This document shows, one piece after another, positions 11,740 to 24,109 of a DNA stretch of 64,000 bases. The translations under genes were made by a program, and so were the position numbers. A model generated the notes under the pieces. The model made no database searches, was not told where the DNA came from, and saw only the letters and a program-made list of their open reading frames with translations. This DNA is from Dastarcus helophoroides (lineage: Eukaryota; Arthropoda; Insecta; Coleoptera; Bothrideridae). The DNA is taken from positions 12,379,553-12,443,552 of the forward strand of contig CM053335.1 in the NCBI GenBank assembly GCA_028583605.1. The letters run 5' to 3'. Position 1 is the stretch's first letter. Every line of letters starts with the position of its first letter.

Positions 11740-11835
11740 ATAACTTGGTTAAGACGTCGCGATGCCTCGTGCTCTAATGTCAAAAACGCGAGAGTCACTA
11801 GTTCGATTTGTCGTCTGCTAACCTTCTTTTTTTAC
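11740..11835 (+). repeat. Possible tRNA-derived sequence (SINE head or tRNA relic)
   Basis: TTGGTTAAGACG resembles an A box, and GTTCGATTT at 11801-11809 resembles a B box with a changed last base. They are about 55 nt apart and a T-run follows near 11827. I cannot draw a full cloverleaf, so this is not called a tRNA gene. Confidence 0.25.
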
Positions 11836-11961
11836 ATATCTCTTTCACTCAGTGACGGAGCTAGCGACCAACAGGTTCTTGTGCAAGAAAGTAAAAGGTC
11901 CCTTACTTTAAACTTAACTTAACGTAACTTAAATAAGAAAAATTAAATTAGGAATTTCAGG

Positions 11962-12782
11962 AAATACGTTCCCAGTTCAAGTTTATCTCAAAATATCGAC
12001 CCTAATTTCTAGATTTTATAATTAACCTAGAATACTCGACTTTTTTTTTTGGAAATTTCGATCTTGAAACAAATTCAAGCGAGTTGCAGAAAACATTCAA
12101 CTTGGAAATTATAGGAAACGAAAAAGCTTGAAAAAAAGCAATCCAAATCACGAGAAAAATTCGAGTATCGAAAAAATCGAATTTTGTGACAAATACCCAG
12201 AAATCGGTCGAATTTTGGGATTTAAACTATGAATTTCTAGATAAAAGTCGGGGAAGGTTATTTAAAAAGTGGTTAAACATTCTAGAGAAAAATAAAATGT
12301 TGACGTCCAAACTCAAAACTATACTAAGAAAATTGAATTCACTTTTTTGAAAAAAAACACGTTATTTTTTGCTGGAAAGGACTGGTCCTTGGTTACCTTT
12401 AAAATTTAAAATACAAAGCAGTGTTTTTTACTCCTTCTTGGCATCAGGGCACAAGATTTGTATTTCAATTAAAAAAAAATACGTTACCAGTTCAAGTTCA
12501 TCTCAAAATATCAACCTTAATTTCCATATTTTATAATTAACCCAGAATACTCGACTTTTTTTTAAGAATTTCGAGCTTGGAACAAATTCAAGTGAGTTAC
12601 AGGAATTCAACTTTGAAGTATTAGGAAACGAAAACGTTCAAAAAAAAGAAATCAAATTACGAGAGAAATTCGACCAACGAGAAAATCGAGTTTTAGGTCA
12701 AATTCTCAGAATTCGGTCAAATTTTGGGATTTAAACTAGAAATTTCTAGCTAAAAGTCGAGGAAAGTTGTTTAAAAAATGTG
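11962..12782. repeat. 516-bp direct duplication of AT-rich DNA
   Basis: Two copies of a block of about 310 bp start at 11962 and about 12478. Shared landmarks in order: TACGTT-CCAGTTCAAGTT, AGAATACTCGACTTTTTTTT, AGGAAACGAAAA, and TTTTGGGATTTAAACTA. Family B fragment B2 sits just before the second copy. No gene is seen. Confidence 0.75.
12373..12475. mobile_element. Family B fragment B2, centre deleted
   Basis: The left terminus (GGACTGGTCCTTGGTTACC) and the right segment (GCATCAGGGCACAAGATTTG) are present, but the hammerhead-like middle is missing. Confidence 0.65.
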
Positions 12783-12956
12783 ACTCTTTTTTACGTGTCG
12801 AGGTTTCAACAATTTCGAAATTTTTGAAAACTTGGACTTTTTAAAGTTCAGATTTTTAAAAATTTCGATTTTTTGAAAATCCCAACTTTTTTGGCAATAT
12901 TGACATGATAAAAAATTTCGATTTTTAGTTAATGGTTTTTAATTTATTTTTTTTTT

Positions 12957-13022
12957 GGTGGAGCGAACTGGTCTTTGGTTATCTTCAAAAATTGAAATAC
13001 AAATCTTGTTGCCTGAAACCTT
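12957..13022 (-). mobile_element. Family B fragment B3, one terminus
   Basis: Carries CTGGTCTTTGGTTATCTTC, AAATACAAATCTTG and CTGAAACC only. It lies about 70 bp left of the GAAN array. Confidence 0.65.
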
Positions 13023-13089
13023 ATTACAAAAAGTTGGCTTCTTTTCAAAATTTCAATTTCTTCAAATTTGAGTTTGAAAGTTGTAACCA

Positions 13090-16000
13090 TTTGCGAAGGA
13101 AGAAACAAAGGAAGAAACGAACGGACGAAGGAACAAAAGGAGGAAAAAACAAAAAAAGGAACGACCGAAGCAAGGAACTAACGAGGAAACGAACGACTAA
13201 AGTACGACCGAAGGTAGCAAAAAAGAAAGAAAAAAAGAAAGAAATGTGCTAAGGAAGAAACTAACGAAGGAACGAACGAAGGAACGAACAAAGGAACAAA
13301 CGAAGGAACGAATAAAGGAACGAACGAACGAAAAAACGAAAGAACGAACGTAGGAAAGAGCAAATGAAGAAACAAAGGAAGAAACGAATAATTGAATGAA
13401 CGAAAGAAAGAAGGAACGAAGAAAGAAACGAACGACGGAAGGAAGGAACAAAGGAACAAGCAAATCATTTAACGAAGGATAGAAAACAAACGAACGAAGG
13501 AACAAACAAAGGAACAAACGAAGGAACGAACAAAGGAACAAATAAAGGAACGAATAACCGAACGAACGAACGAAAAAACGAAAGAACGAACGTAGGAAAG
13601 AGCAAATGAAGAAACAAAGGAAGAAACGAATAATTGAATGAACGAAAGAAAGAAGGAACGAAGAAAGAAACGAACGACGGAAGGAAGGAACAAAGGAACA
13701 AGCAAATAATTTAACGAAGGATCGAAAACAAATAAACGAAGGAACAAACAAAGGAAAGAAAGGAGGAAAAAACGGACGTAGGAAAAATCGAAGGAAGGAA
13801 GGAACAAAAAAGGAAATAACGAACAAATCAGGAAATCAAAGAAGGAAGAAACAAACGTAGGAAGGACCAAATGGAGAAATAAACAAACGAAGGAAGAAAC
13901 GAAGGAAGGAATGAAGGAAGAAACGAAGAAAGAAACAAAGGAGGGAATAAACGAAGAAAGGAAGGTATAAAGGTAGGAACGAACAAAAGAAGGAACGAAC
14001 GAAGAAAGTAATGAACAAAAGAACGAACGAAGGAACGAGCAAATGATAGAATAAACCAAGAAATTAACGAAGACAAACAAACACATGAACGAAAGAACGA
14101 AGAAGCGAACAAACGAAAGAGCGAACCTAGGAAAGAGCAAATTAGGAAACAAAATAAGAAATAAACGATTGAATGAACGAAAGAAGGAAGGAACGAAGGA
14201 AGGAACGAAAAAAGAAACGAAGAAAGAAACAAAGGAGGGTATAAACGAAGAAAGGAAGGAATAAAGGTAGGAACGAACAAAAGAAGGAACGAACGAAGAA
14301 AGTAATGAATAAAAGAACGAACGAAGGAACGAGCAAATGATAGAATAATCAAGAAACTAACGAAGACAAACAAACACATGAACGAACGAACGAAGAAGCG
14401 AACAAACGAAAGAGCGAACCTAGGAAAGAGCAAATTAAGAAACAAAATAAGAAAGAAACGATTGAATGAACGAAAGAGGAAAGGAACGAAGAAAGAAACG
14501 AACGACGGTAGGAAGGAACGAAACAACGAACGAGGGAAAGAACAAACGAAGGAATGAACGAAAGAACAAAGGAAGGAAGAAACAAACGAAAGAAGGAACT
14601 AACGTAGGGAGGAACTAACAAAGAAACGAACGACTAAGGAACGAACGAAGTAAGAAACGAACAAAGGGAGGGACAAACGAAGGAACGAAAGAAGACAAAA
14701 AAAACGAACGAAAGAAAAACAACAAACGAAGGAGTAAAAGAAGGATGGAACAAACGAAGGAACAAATAAAGGAACAAACAAAGGATCGGATAAACGAACA
14801 AACAAAGAAAAAAGAACTAAGGAACGAATGAAGAAAGAAGCGAAAGAGAAATAGAAGAAGACAAGAAAGAAATAACGAACGTAGGAACAAACAAAGGAAG
14901 AAACGAAGAAAGAAACGAATAAAGGTAGGAACGAACGAAAAAAGAAACCAACAAAGGAACAAGCAAACGAAGAAACGAAGAAACGAAAACAAACGAACGA
15001 AGGAACAAACGAAGGAACCAACGAAGAAATGAACGAAGGAATGAACGAAGAAAGGAACGAAGGAAGAAACGGATGAAGGAAGAAACGAAGGAAGGAAGGA
15101 ACAAAAAAAGGAAATAACGAACAAATCAAGGAAGGAACAAAGGATGAAACAAACGAAGGAAGAAACGAAGGAAGGAACGAAGGAAGGAACGAAGGAAGGA
15201 ACGAAGGAAGAAACGATGGAGGGAATAAACCAAGAAAGGAACGAATAAAGGCTAGAACGAACAAAAGAAGGAATGAACGAAGAAAGTAACGAACAAAAGA
15301 ACGAACAAAGGAACGAGAAAATGATATAATGAACGTAGAAACGAACGAACACAAACACAGGAAGAAACAAAGGAACGAACGAACGAAGAAGCGAACAAAC
15401 GAAAGAACGAACGTAGGAAAGAGCAACTGAAGAAGCAAAATAAGAAAGAAACAATTGAATGAACGAAAGAAGGAAGGAACGAAGAAAGAAACGAACGGCG
15501 GAAGAAAGGAACGAAGAAAGAAATGAACGACGGAAGGAAGGAACGAAGGAATGAACGAAGGAAAGAACAAACGAAGAAACGAACGAAAGAACAAGGGAAG
15601 AAAGAAATGAAGAAAAGAACAAAGGAAGAAAGGAATGAACGAAAGAAGAAACTAACGAAGAGAGGAAACAACAAAGAAACGAACGACTAAGGAACGAACG
15701 AAGAAAGAAACGAACAAAGGAACGAACTAACAAAGGGAGAGGTAAACGAAAGAATGAAAGAATAAAAAAAACGAACGAAAGAACGAAAGAAGAAAAAACG
15801 AATGAACAAATGAAAGAAGGAAGTAACGATCGAGGAAACAAACAAAGGAACGAACAAAGGATCGGATAAATGAACAAACAAAGAAAAGAATGAACGAAGG
15901 AACGAATAAAGAAACAAACGAAAGAAGAAATGGAAGGAAACAAGAAAGCAATAACGAACGTAGGAACAAACGAAGGAAGAAACAAATAAAGGCAGGAACT

Positions 16001-19000
16001 AACGAAAGAAGGAACAAACAAGAAAAGAAATGAACAAAGGAACAAGCTAACGAAGAAACGAAGGAACGATAACAAACGAACGAAGGAACAAACGAAGGAA
16101 CGAACGAAGAAATGAACGAAGGATAGAACAAAACAAGGAACGAAGAAAAGAAGGAACGAACGAAGGAACGGGGGAAGAAACGGGTGAAGGAAGAAACGAA
16201 GGAAGAAAGGAACAAAGAAAGAAAATAATGAACAAATCAAGGAACGAACGAAGGAAGAAACAAACGTAGAAAGGAACAAATGGACGAAGGAACAAATGGA
16301 CGAAGGAAGAAACGAAGGAAGAAACGAAGGACGGAACGAAGGCAGTAAGGAAGGAAGAAACAAAGGAGGGAATAAACGAAGAAAGAAACGAATAAAGGTA
16401 GCAACGAACAAAAGAAGGAACAAACGAACAAAGTAATGAACAAAAGAACGAACGAAGGAATGAGCAAATGAAGGAACGAAGGAAGAAAAAAACGAACGAT
16501 AGAACGAAAGAAGGAAAAAACGAACGAAGAAATAAAAGAAGGAAGGAACGAACGAAGAAACAAATAAAGGAACAAACAAACACAGAAACGAACGAAGGAA
16601 CGAACGAACGAAGAGGCAAATAAACGAAAGAACGAACGTAGGAAAGAGCAAATATAGAAACGAAATAAGAAAGAAACGATTGAATGAACGAAAGAAGGAA
16701 GGAACCAAGAAAGGAACGAACGACGGAAGGAAGGAAAGAGGAAACGAACGAGGGAAAGAACAAACGAAGGAACGAACGAAAGAACAAACGGAGGAAGGAA
16801 TGAACGAAAGAAAGAACTAACGAAAGGAGGAACTAACAAAAAAATGAACGAAGAAAGAAACGAACAAAGGAAGGGCAAACAAAGAAACGAAAAAAAAAAG
16901 AAAGAAACGAAAGACAGAAAGAAGAAAAAACGAACGAAGAAATGAAAGAAAGAAGGAACGAACGAAGAAACAAATAAAGGAACGAACAAACAATCGGATA
17001 AATCAACAAACAAAGAAAAGAACGAACCAAGGAACGAATGAAGAAAGAAACGAAAAAGAAATGGAAGGAGAGAAGAAAGAAATAACCAACGTAGGATTAA
17101 ATGAAGGAAGAAACGAATAAAGGCAGGAACGAACGAAAGGAGGAACGAACGAAAAAAGGAATAAACAAACGAAGAAACGAAGGCACGAAAACAAACGAAC
17201 GAAGGAACAAACGAAGGAACGAAGGAAAGAACAAAAGAATGAAAGAAGGAACGAACAAAGGAAGGAACGGAGGAAGAAACGGACGAAGGAAGAAACGAAG
17301 AAAGAAAAGAATAAAAAAAGGAAATAACAAACAAATCAAGGAACGAACGAAGGAAGAAACAAACGCAGACAGGACCAAATAAAGGAAGAAACAAACGAAG
17401 GAGGGAACGAAGGAAGGAACGAAGGAAGAAATGAAGGAAGAAACGAAGGAAGAAACGAAGGAGGGAATAAACGAAGAAAGGAACGAATAAAGGCAGGAAC
17501 GAACAAAAGAAGAAACGAACGAAAAAAATAATGAACAAAAGAACGAACGAAGGAACGAGCAAATGGTAGAATAAACGAAGGAACGAACGAAGATAAATAA
17601 ACACAAGAACGACAGAAGGAACGAACGAACGAAAAAGCGAACAAACGAAAGAACGAACGTAGGAAAGAACAAATAAAGATCCAAAATAAGAAAGAAGCGA
17701 TTGCATGAACCAAAGAAGGAAGGAGTAAAAAAAGGAACAAATGACGGAGGAAAAAAAGTAAGAACGAACGAGGGAAAGAAGAAACGAAGAAATGAACGAA
17801 AGAACAAACGAAGGAAGGAATGAATGAAAGAAGGAACTAACGGAGGGAGCAACTAATAAAGAAATGAACGACTAGAGAACGAACAAAGAAAGAAACGAAC
17901 AAAAGATGGGACAAATGAAGGAACGAGAGAAAAAAAACGAGCAATAGAACGAAAGAAGAAAAAAACGAACGAAGAAATGAAAAAAGGAAGGAACGAACGA
18001 AGAAACAAATAAAGGAACAAACAAAGGATCGGATAAACGAAAGAAGAAATGGAAGGAGACAAGAAAGAAATAACGAACGTAGGAACAAACGAAGGAAGAA
18101 ACGAAGAAAGAAACGAATAAAGGCAGGAACCAACGAAAGAAGGAACAAACGAACAAAGGAACAAGCAAACGAAGAATCGAAGGAAGGAAGACAAACGAAC
18201 GAAGGAACAAACGAAGAAACGAACGAAGAAATGAACGAAGGAAAGAACAAAGAAGGAACCAAGGAACGAACGAAGGAACGAACGAAGGAAGGAATAAATC
18301 AGAACAAAACGAAAGAAAAACGAACGAAAACAAAGAAGAAGAAAAACGAAGAGAAACGAAGGAAAAACGAAGAAGAACGAAGAAAAAACAAGAAGTAAAT
18401 GAAGAAAGAAGAAGAACACAGGAACGAACGAAAGAGAACGAACGAAGAGAAGAAAAAACGAACGAAGGAAACGAAGGAGAAGAAGAACGAACGAAGGAAC
18501 AAACGAAGGAACGAAGGAAGAACAAAAAGGAAACGAAACGAAAGAAAAACGAACGGAAGAAGAAAGAAAAAGGAAGAAACAAACGAAGGAAGAAAGAAGG
18601 AAGAACGAAGAAGAACAACGGAAAAGAAAACAATAGAACGAAGAAGAAGAACAAACAGACAGACAAACGAAGGAAGAAAAACGAAGAAGAACGAAGAAAG
18701 AAGAAGGAACAAACGAAGGAAGAACGAAGGAACGAACAAGGAACGAACGAAAAGAACGAAAAGGAAACGAAAACGAAGAGAAACGAAGGAAAAACGTGGA
18801 AGCGAACGAATGAAAGAAAAACGAACGAATGAAGGAAAGAAAAAAGGAATGAACAAAAAAAGGAATGAAAAAAGGAAGGAACGAACGAAGGAACAAACGA
18901 AAGAAACAATGAACGAAGGAAGGAACAAACGAAGTTACCAACGAAGGAACGAATAAACATATAAACGAACGAAGACAAACGAAGGAAGGAACAAACGAAG

Positions 19001-19160
19001 GTACGAACGAAGAAACGAACGAAGGAACGAACGAAAGAACGAACGAAGTAACGAACGAAGGAACGAATGAACGAAGAAACAAACGAAGGAAGGAACGAAG
19101 AAAGAAACCAATCAAATAAGGAACGAAGAAAGGAACGAAGTAAGAAAATAAATAAATAAA
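13090..19160. repeat. 6-kb GAAN tetranucleotide array
   Basis: Nearly every 4-bp step is GAAC, GAAG or GAAA on the plus strand, giving purine-rich DNA. Minus-strand frames read FVPSF or FVRSF repeats, up to 697 codons, and are artefacts. A non-tetrameric signature, TAGGAAAGAG, recurs at 13351, 13593, 14129, 14421, 15414, 16639 and 17660, so blocks of 0.24 to 1.2 kb have been copied. The part at 18300-18800 is richer in GAAGAA. Confidence 0.97.
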
Positions 19161-19169
19161 ATAAAAGTT

Positions 19170-20290
19170 GGACATATAACCCTTTAATAAGGAAAAACTT
19201 TAAATCTCTGAAAAAGACATAATTTATATAAAAAAAATTATTTAATTTTCAAAGAATAATAAAATATTTTCAGAAGAGTCAAAATTTATTTAAAACGATG
19301 AACCTTATTGAAAAAAAAATATAAGGTAGGACTTCAAATTGTTAAATTTCACAGATATCCCTGTTTACATTCGAAATTTCGAAGAAAATCAATGTCAATT
19401 TGAAAAAATATACTCGAAACCTGCAAAAAATTTCAAATTCATAAATTGATAGTAAACATAAAAGTTAAAAGTAAAATTAAAACTGTGAGGGAATGGTCAA
19501 AGTTTGATAAAACTAAATCTGAATTTATTTAAAAAAATCCAATTCGATTTCAAGAAATCGAAATTCTTCAAAAAACTTCGACTTTAGGACAGAAAAAGGA
19601 CAAAAAATAAAAACTAAACTCCAAATTTTGGAAAAAGTTGAAATTAACAACAATAAAATTACATGAAATTTGAAAAAAGAGACTCGACAAAAATTTGGTC
19701 TTAAACTGCAAACGACCTAAACATCGAAATTTTGAAAATAGGATCTACATTTTAAGATAAGATTTTTAAAATAAAAAAAAATGAACTTTTGGTTTGTTTC
19801 TATTTTAAGAAGAAAGTTGAAACCAATTTATAAAAAATAAAAATCTTGAAATTTCATAATTTATAAGTTGTAAAAAAATATATTTTTGTTTACACTTGAG
19901 ACTTCGAAAAAAAAACTAACAATGGTAAAATTCCAAATAAAATCTAAAATGTATAAAAAAAAATTATTGGAATTCTAGAGTTCAGAGCCAAAATTATAGC
20001 TATAATTAAAATATACTTAAAGAGAAACTCCTACTTATAAGAAAAATAGTAGAAATTTGAAAAAACCAAATCAAAATTCTTAAAAAGTCAAATTTAAATT
20101 CCACATTTCGAAAGAGGTTGAAATTTTACAAAAAGTGTTAACATTCTGTTAAAAAAGATGGAGCTTCGTCTTCGATAGAAAATTTTGGAACACTAAAAAA
20201 TAAACAATAGAAACTCCCACACTTGGGATTTATAATAATGAGAAGTGTCTAAATTTAAAAAAAAATAATCACTCTTGTAGATGTCCGGAA
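19170..20290. other. Degenerate AT-rich DNA, no gene
   Basis: Loose AAATTTGAAA and TTCGAAA motifs throughout. Nothing coding is supported. Confidence 0.6.
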
Positions 20291-20490
20291 CATGTTAGAA
20301 TATTGGAAATATTTGAAAATTAAAGTTGTCAAATTGATCTACTTTTTTATTAAAAAAAAAGATTGGAGATAGCTGGCAGAAGTGAAAACTTAAAACTGGG
20401 AAATATCTAGGGTACCCACATTAGTAAACATGTCAGAATACTGGAAATATCTGAAAATAAAAGTTGTCAAACTGATCTACTTTTTTATAT
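20291..20490. repeat. 138-bp direct repeat, two copies
   Basis: CATGTTAGAATATTGGAAAT at 20291 recurs as CATGTCAGAATACTGGAAAT at 20429. Both copies are followed by AAAGTTGTCAAA and TGATCTACTTTTTTAT. Confidence 0.75.
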
Positions 20491-20652
20491 TTGTGGTATC
20501 GTGTGGCAACGAATCTGATATTTATTGATATACTCTTTAATGTGCTTCAACATTAATAGTAAAATAATTCTTTAACATTAGGGCACTAGTGGTGCTAGTG
20601 GTACCAATACCGGTGGTAAGGCATGATAGTCACGCGTATGGTCACTCGTGAT

Positions 20653-20726
20653 GGTCACGCGAAACAAGTTAACCCCTCTTCAAAATAGCTCCACGCGTCT
20701 AAAGAAGTTTTCACTTCAAAAAAACT
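20653..20726 (+). repeat. Dispersed repeat D, copy 2
   Basis: Matches 2258-2332 over CACGCGAAACAA, TTAACCCC, GCTCC and TTTTCACTTCAAAAAA. The preceding 40 bp contain short alternations of GGTCAC and GTCACGCG. Confidence 0.5.
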
Positions 20727-20729
20727 AAA

Positions 20730-22010
20730 AAAAAATTCATTTTTAACTTTAACTCGAAACTTAAAAATTGAAGTTTTCAAATTAAGGTCAAAACTTTAAA
20801 AATGAAGTCAAATTTGGGCAAAAATTGAATTGAAATTTTTTATTTGCTTTAATAATGACTGACCAACAAAAATTGAAAATTCACTGGGTTTAGACTTGAA
20901 CTTTGGATAAAATTTTCCTGAATATTAAAATTTATACAAATTTATAAAAAATAAATTACAAATTCCGAATATAAATGGCGATTTGATAAAATGTAGTTGG
21001 TGAAATCTTTATTAAAATATCTCAAGTTCTTTCACTGTTTAAGAGAAAAATATCTTTTATTTGACACACTCGGGTGGAAAAAATTGTTCCCAATTTGATA
21101 AAATCGAGACATTTTGGAAGAACTGGCACCGTTGGCAAACTTTTGGTAAACGTAGGCGTTAGAGCTGCTTAACAATTTAACACAGTTCGCAAAATAGCTG
21201 TGAAGCTCGACGTTTTAATCTTATGCAAATAAATCTGCAAGTTGTGATGAATGTTCTCCACGAAAATTTATTTAATCTGTGCCAATGGCAAAGTACTTAT
21301 TTTCGTATGTCAGTTTGTTTACAACCAGGCGTCTAGTACTCCACATTTTGACAAAAACCCGAAAACTGAAGATTTATATTTTGTTTATCGGCTCAATGAT
21401 ACAACCTGAAAGAATCCAAATAAATATTTCATCCTTTCGCTTACATCTTAAATATTTTAAACTTCATGATTAATTGTAGAGCATTAAATCAACTAGTGGG
21501 GCGTTACAACGGAGCCCTATCACCTATTCATACGTTTTATAATTGTAAACAAATTCTTGACTTTCAGAAATTGAAATTTCGGTCCCAGTCGTACCTGCAT
21601 TTTGTAAATATTAAAAGCCGCATTAAATCTAAATGGGGCGTAATTGCATTTGCGCTATCACTCGTGTCTATCGGGGTTGAAATATGAGTAAAAGCCGCCG
21701 GCAGATGAATCCCTCTGATTAATGAAGAGAGACAAATATTTGCACCAGCCGATAGCCTCTACTCCTTTTTTTAGGCCACCAAAGCTAATGGCCCCATGTT
21801 TCAACCTGATGACGCACGTCGTCTCGTTAAATAAAATGCGAAAATTGATAATTAGCATTTCAGCGACGCAACTGCTAAAAATTTAGTGTATTTGGTCTCT
21901 AGCATTGCGCCCCACTGATTGGGAGGTCTTGCTAGAAACCAAATAGAAGATCTACATTAAAGTAGATTAAAGAGATTATAAGGAATCTTATGATGACATT
22001 TTTCCCTTTT
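20730..22010. other. Non-repetitive intergenic DNA, possible regulatory region
   Basis: The part at 21250-21950 is less AT-rich and lacks the degenerate TTTCGA motifs. Two short open frames (21279-21473 and 21466-21687) have no recognisable domains. No gene is called. Confidence 0.3.
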
Positions 22011-22621
22011 TGTATTTCGACTTACCTTCAATTCTTTCAAAATTTTTACTTTTTCGAAATCTCTATTTTTATATTGAACCAAAGTAAAGAAATCATAAGG
22101 GGTCTCTCTCTCTTTTAATATTTCGACTTTATTTCCATTCTTTCAAAATTTCCACTTTTTTGAAATTTCAACTTTTTCGAAATTTTTATATTTTGAAATT
22201 TTCTACATTTTTGAAATTACTACATCTTCCTAAGTTTTTCGTTTCCAAAATGTAGATTTTTCGAAAATTTTCAAAATTTAAATTATTGAAAATTTCCACT
22301 TTTTCCAAAACTGTGTGAAAATGTTGATTTTTTTTAAAATGTTAGATCAATGCAATGGTTTACCAAATTTTCGAGTTTTCAGAAAAATTGTGTACTTATT
22401 TCAACACTTCGACTTTTTTCCAAAGTTTTGGCTTTTTTTTTCAATATTTCGACTTAATTAATTAGTTTGGCTTCGGCGTCTCCTCAGAATTTCGACTTCA
22501 TTAATTCCATTTCGAAAGTTGTAATCTTTTAATTTTTTACTTTTCAATCTTTTTTTGAAAATGCCTAGGTTTGGAAAAGTAAAATTTTTTTCAAAATCTC
22601 GATATTATTTCAAAATTAGGT
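22011..22621. other. Degenerate AT-rich DNA with TTTCGAC motifs
   Basis: Repeated variants of AAATTTCGACTTTTT, the same vocabulary as the blocks at 36-42 kb and 55-61 kb. No gene. Confidence 0.6.
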
Positions 22622-22740
22622 TTTCTTCAGTATCTCTCTGAAGATGAGAGCTTGGCTATTAAAAGGCGTTAAAGCAACCTTTGTTGTATTTTTTAATCTT
22701 CCTTGGTTTCAGGGAACAAGATAACCAAGGACCACTCCTT
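22622..22740 (+). mobile_element. Family B fragment B4, right half
   Basis: CTCTCTGAAGATGAGAGCTTGGC, then a changed core, AGCAACCTTTGTTGT, TTGGTTTCAGGGAACAAG and GATAACCAAGGACCA. An internal deletion removes the segment between ACAAG and ATAACC. Confidence 0.75.
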
Positions 22741-22894
22741 TTTTCACTTCTTTTTTCAAAATTTAAAATTGGGAATTCTTTAAAATTTTCATATTTTTCC
22801 TAGAATTTCGATGTTTCTCAAAAGTTCTTTTCTAAAATTTTGACTTCTGTAAGTGTCCATATTTTTAAAACTTTCGACTTTTTTGAAAATATGT

Positions 22895-24095
22895 CAATGG
22901 AAGAGAAGAGAAGAAAAGAGAAAGGAAGAGAAAAGAAGAGAAGAGATGGAAGGGAAAGAAAAATGAGGAAAGAAAAAATGGGAACGGAAAAAGAATAGAA
23001 AAAAGAGGAGAGAAGTGAAGGGAAGAAAAGAGGAAGAGAAGAGAAGGAAAGAGAGAGAGAAGAGAAGAGAAGAGAAGAGAAGAGAAGAGAAGAAGAGAAG
23101 AGAAGAGAAGAGAAGAGAAGAGAAGAGAAGAGAAGAGAAGAGAAGAGAAGAGAAGAGAAGAGAAGAGAAGAGAAAGAAGAAGAGAAGAGAAGAGAAGAGA
23201 AGAGAAGAGAAGAGAAGAGAAGAGAAGAGTAAGAGAAGAGAAGAGAAGAGAAGAGAGAGAAGAGAAGAGAAGAGAAAGAGAGAGAGAAGAGAAGAGAAGA
23301 GAGAAGAGAAGAGAGAAGAGAAAGAGAAGAGAAGTAGAAAGAGAAAGAGAAGAGAAGAGAAGAGAAGAGAAGAAAAGAGAAGAGAAGATAAGAGAAGAGA
23401 ATAGAAAGAGAAGAGAAGAGGAAGAGAAGAGAAGAGAAGAGAGAGGAGAAGAGAAGAGAAGAGAAGGAAGGAGAAGAGAAGAGAAGAGTAAGAGGAGAAG
23501 AGAAGAGAAAGAGAAGAGAAGAAGAGAAGAGAAGAGAAGAGAAGAAGAGAAGAGAAAGAGAAGAGAAGAGAAGAGAAGAGAAGAGAAGAGAAAGAGAAGA
23601 GAAGAGAAGAGAAGAGAAGAGAAGAAGGAAGAGAAGAGAAGAGAAGAGAAGAGAAGAGAAGAGAAGAGAAGAGAAGAGAGAGAGAAGAGAAGAGAAGAGA
23701 AGAGAAGAGAAGAGAAGAGAAGAGAAGAGAAGAAAAGAGAAGAGAAGATAATGAGAAGAGAAGATAAGAGAAGAGAAGAGAAGAGAAGAGAAGAGGAGAA
23801 GAGAAGAGAAGAGAAGAGAAGAGGAGAGAAGAGAAGAGAAGAGAAGAGAAGAGAAGAGAAGAGAAGAGAAGAGAAGAGAAGAGAAGAGAAGGAAACAAAA
23901 CAGAGGAGAAGAGAAGAGAAGAGAAGAGAAGAGAAGGAAACAAAACAGAGGAGAAGAGAAGAGAAGAGAAGAGAAGAGAAGAGAAGAAAAGAGAAGTGAC
24001 GAAAAGGGAAAGGGAGAAGGGATGGAAGGTAGGAAGGAAATAGAAGGAAGAGAAGGGAAAAAATGGAAGGGAAGGGTAAAGAAGAAAAGAGAAAC
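22895..24095. repeat. 5-bp purine array (AGAAG on plus strand)
   Basis: Nearly pure AGAAG from about 23040 to 23995, with looser GGAA-rich edges. A 46-bp step repeats GGAAACAAAACAGAGG at 23891 and 23937. The frames read REEKR or SSLLF repeats and are not genes. Confidence 0.97.
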
Positions 24096-24109
24096 TTTTA
24101 AAAATATCC

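Noticed and set aside
13178..19175. Many long minus-strand frames rich in F, S, V, R and P, up to 697 codons, suggestive of membrane proteins
   Set aside because: They are produced by the GAAN tetranucleotide array; all overlapping frames give similar peptides.
21788..21815. CTGATGACGCACGTCGTCTCG as a second hammerhead core
   Set aside because: CUGAUGA is present but no GAAA follows a helix II, and helix I partners are absent.
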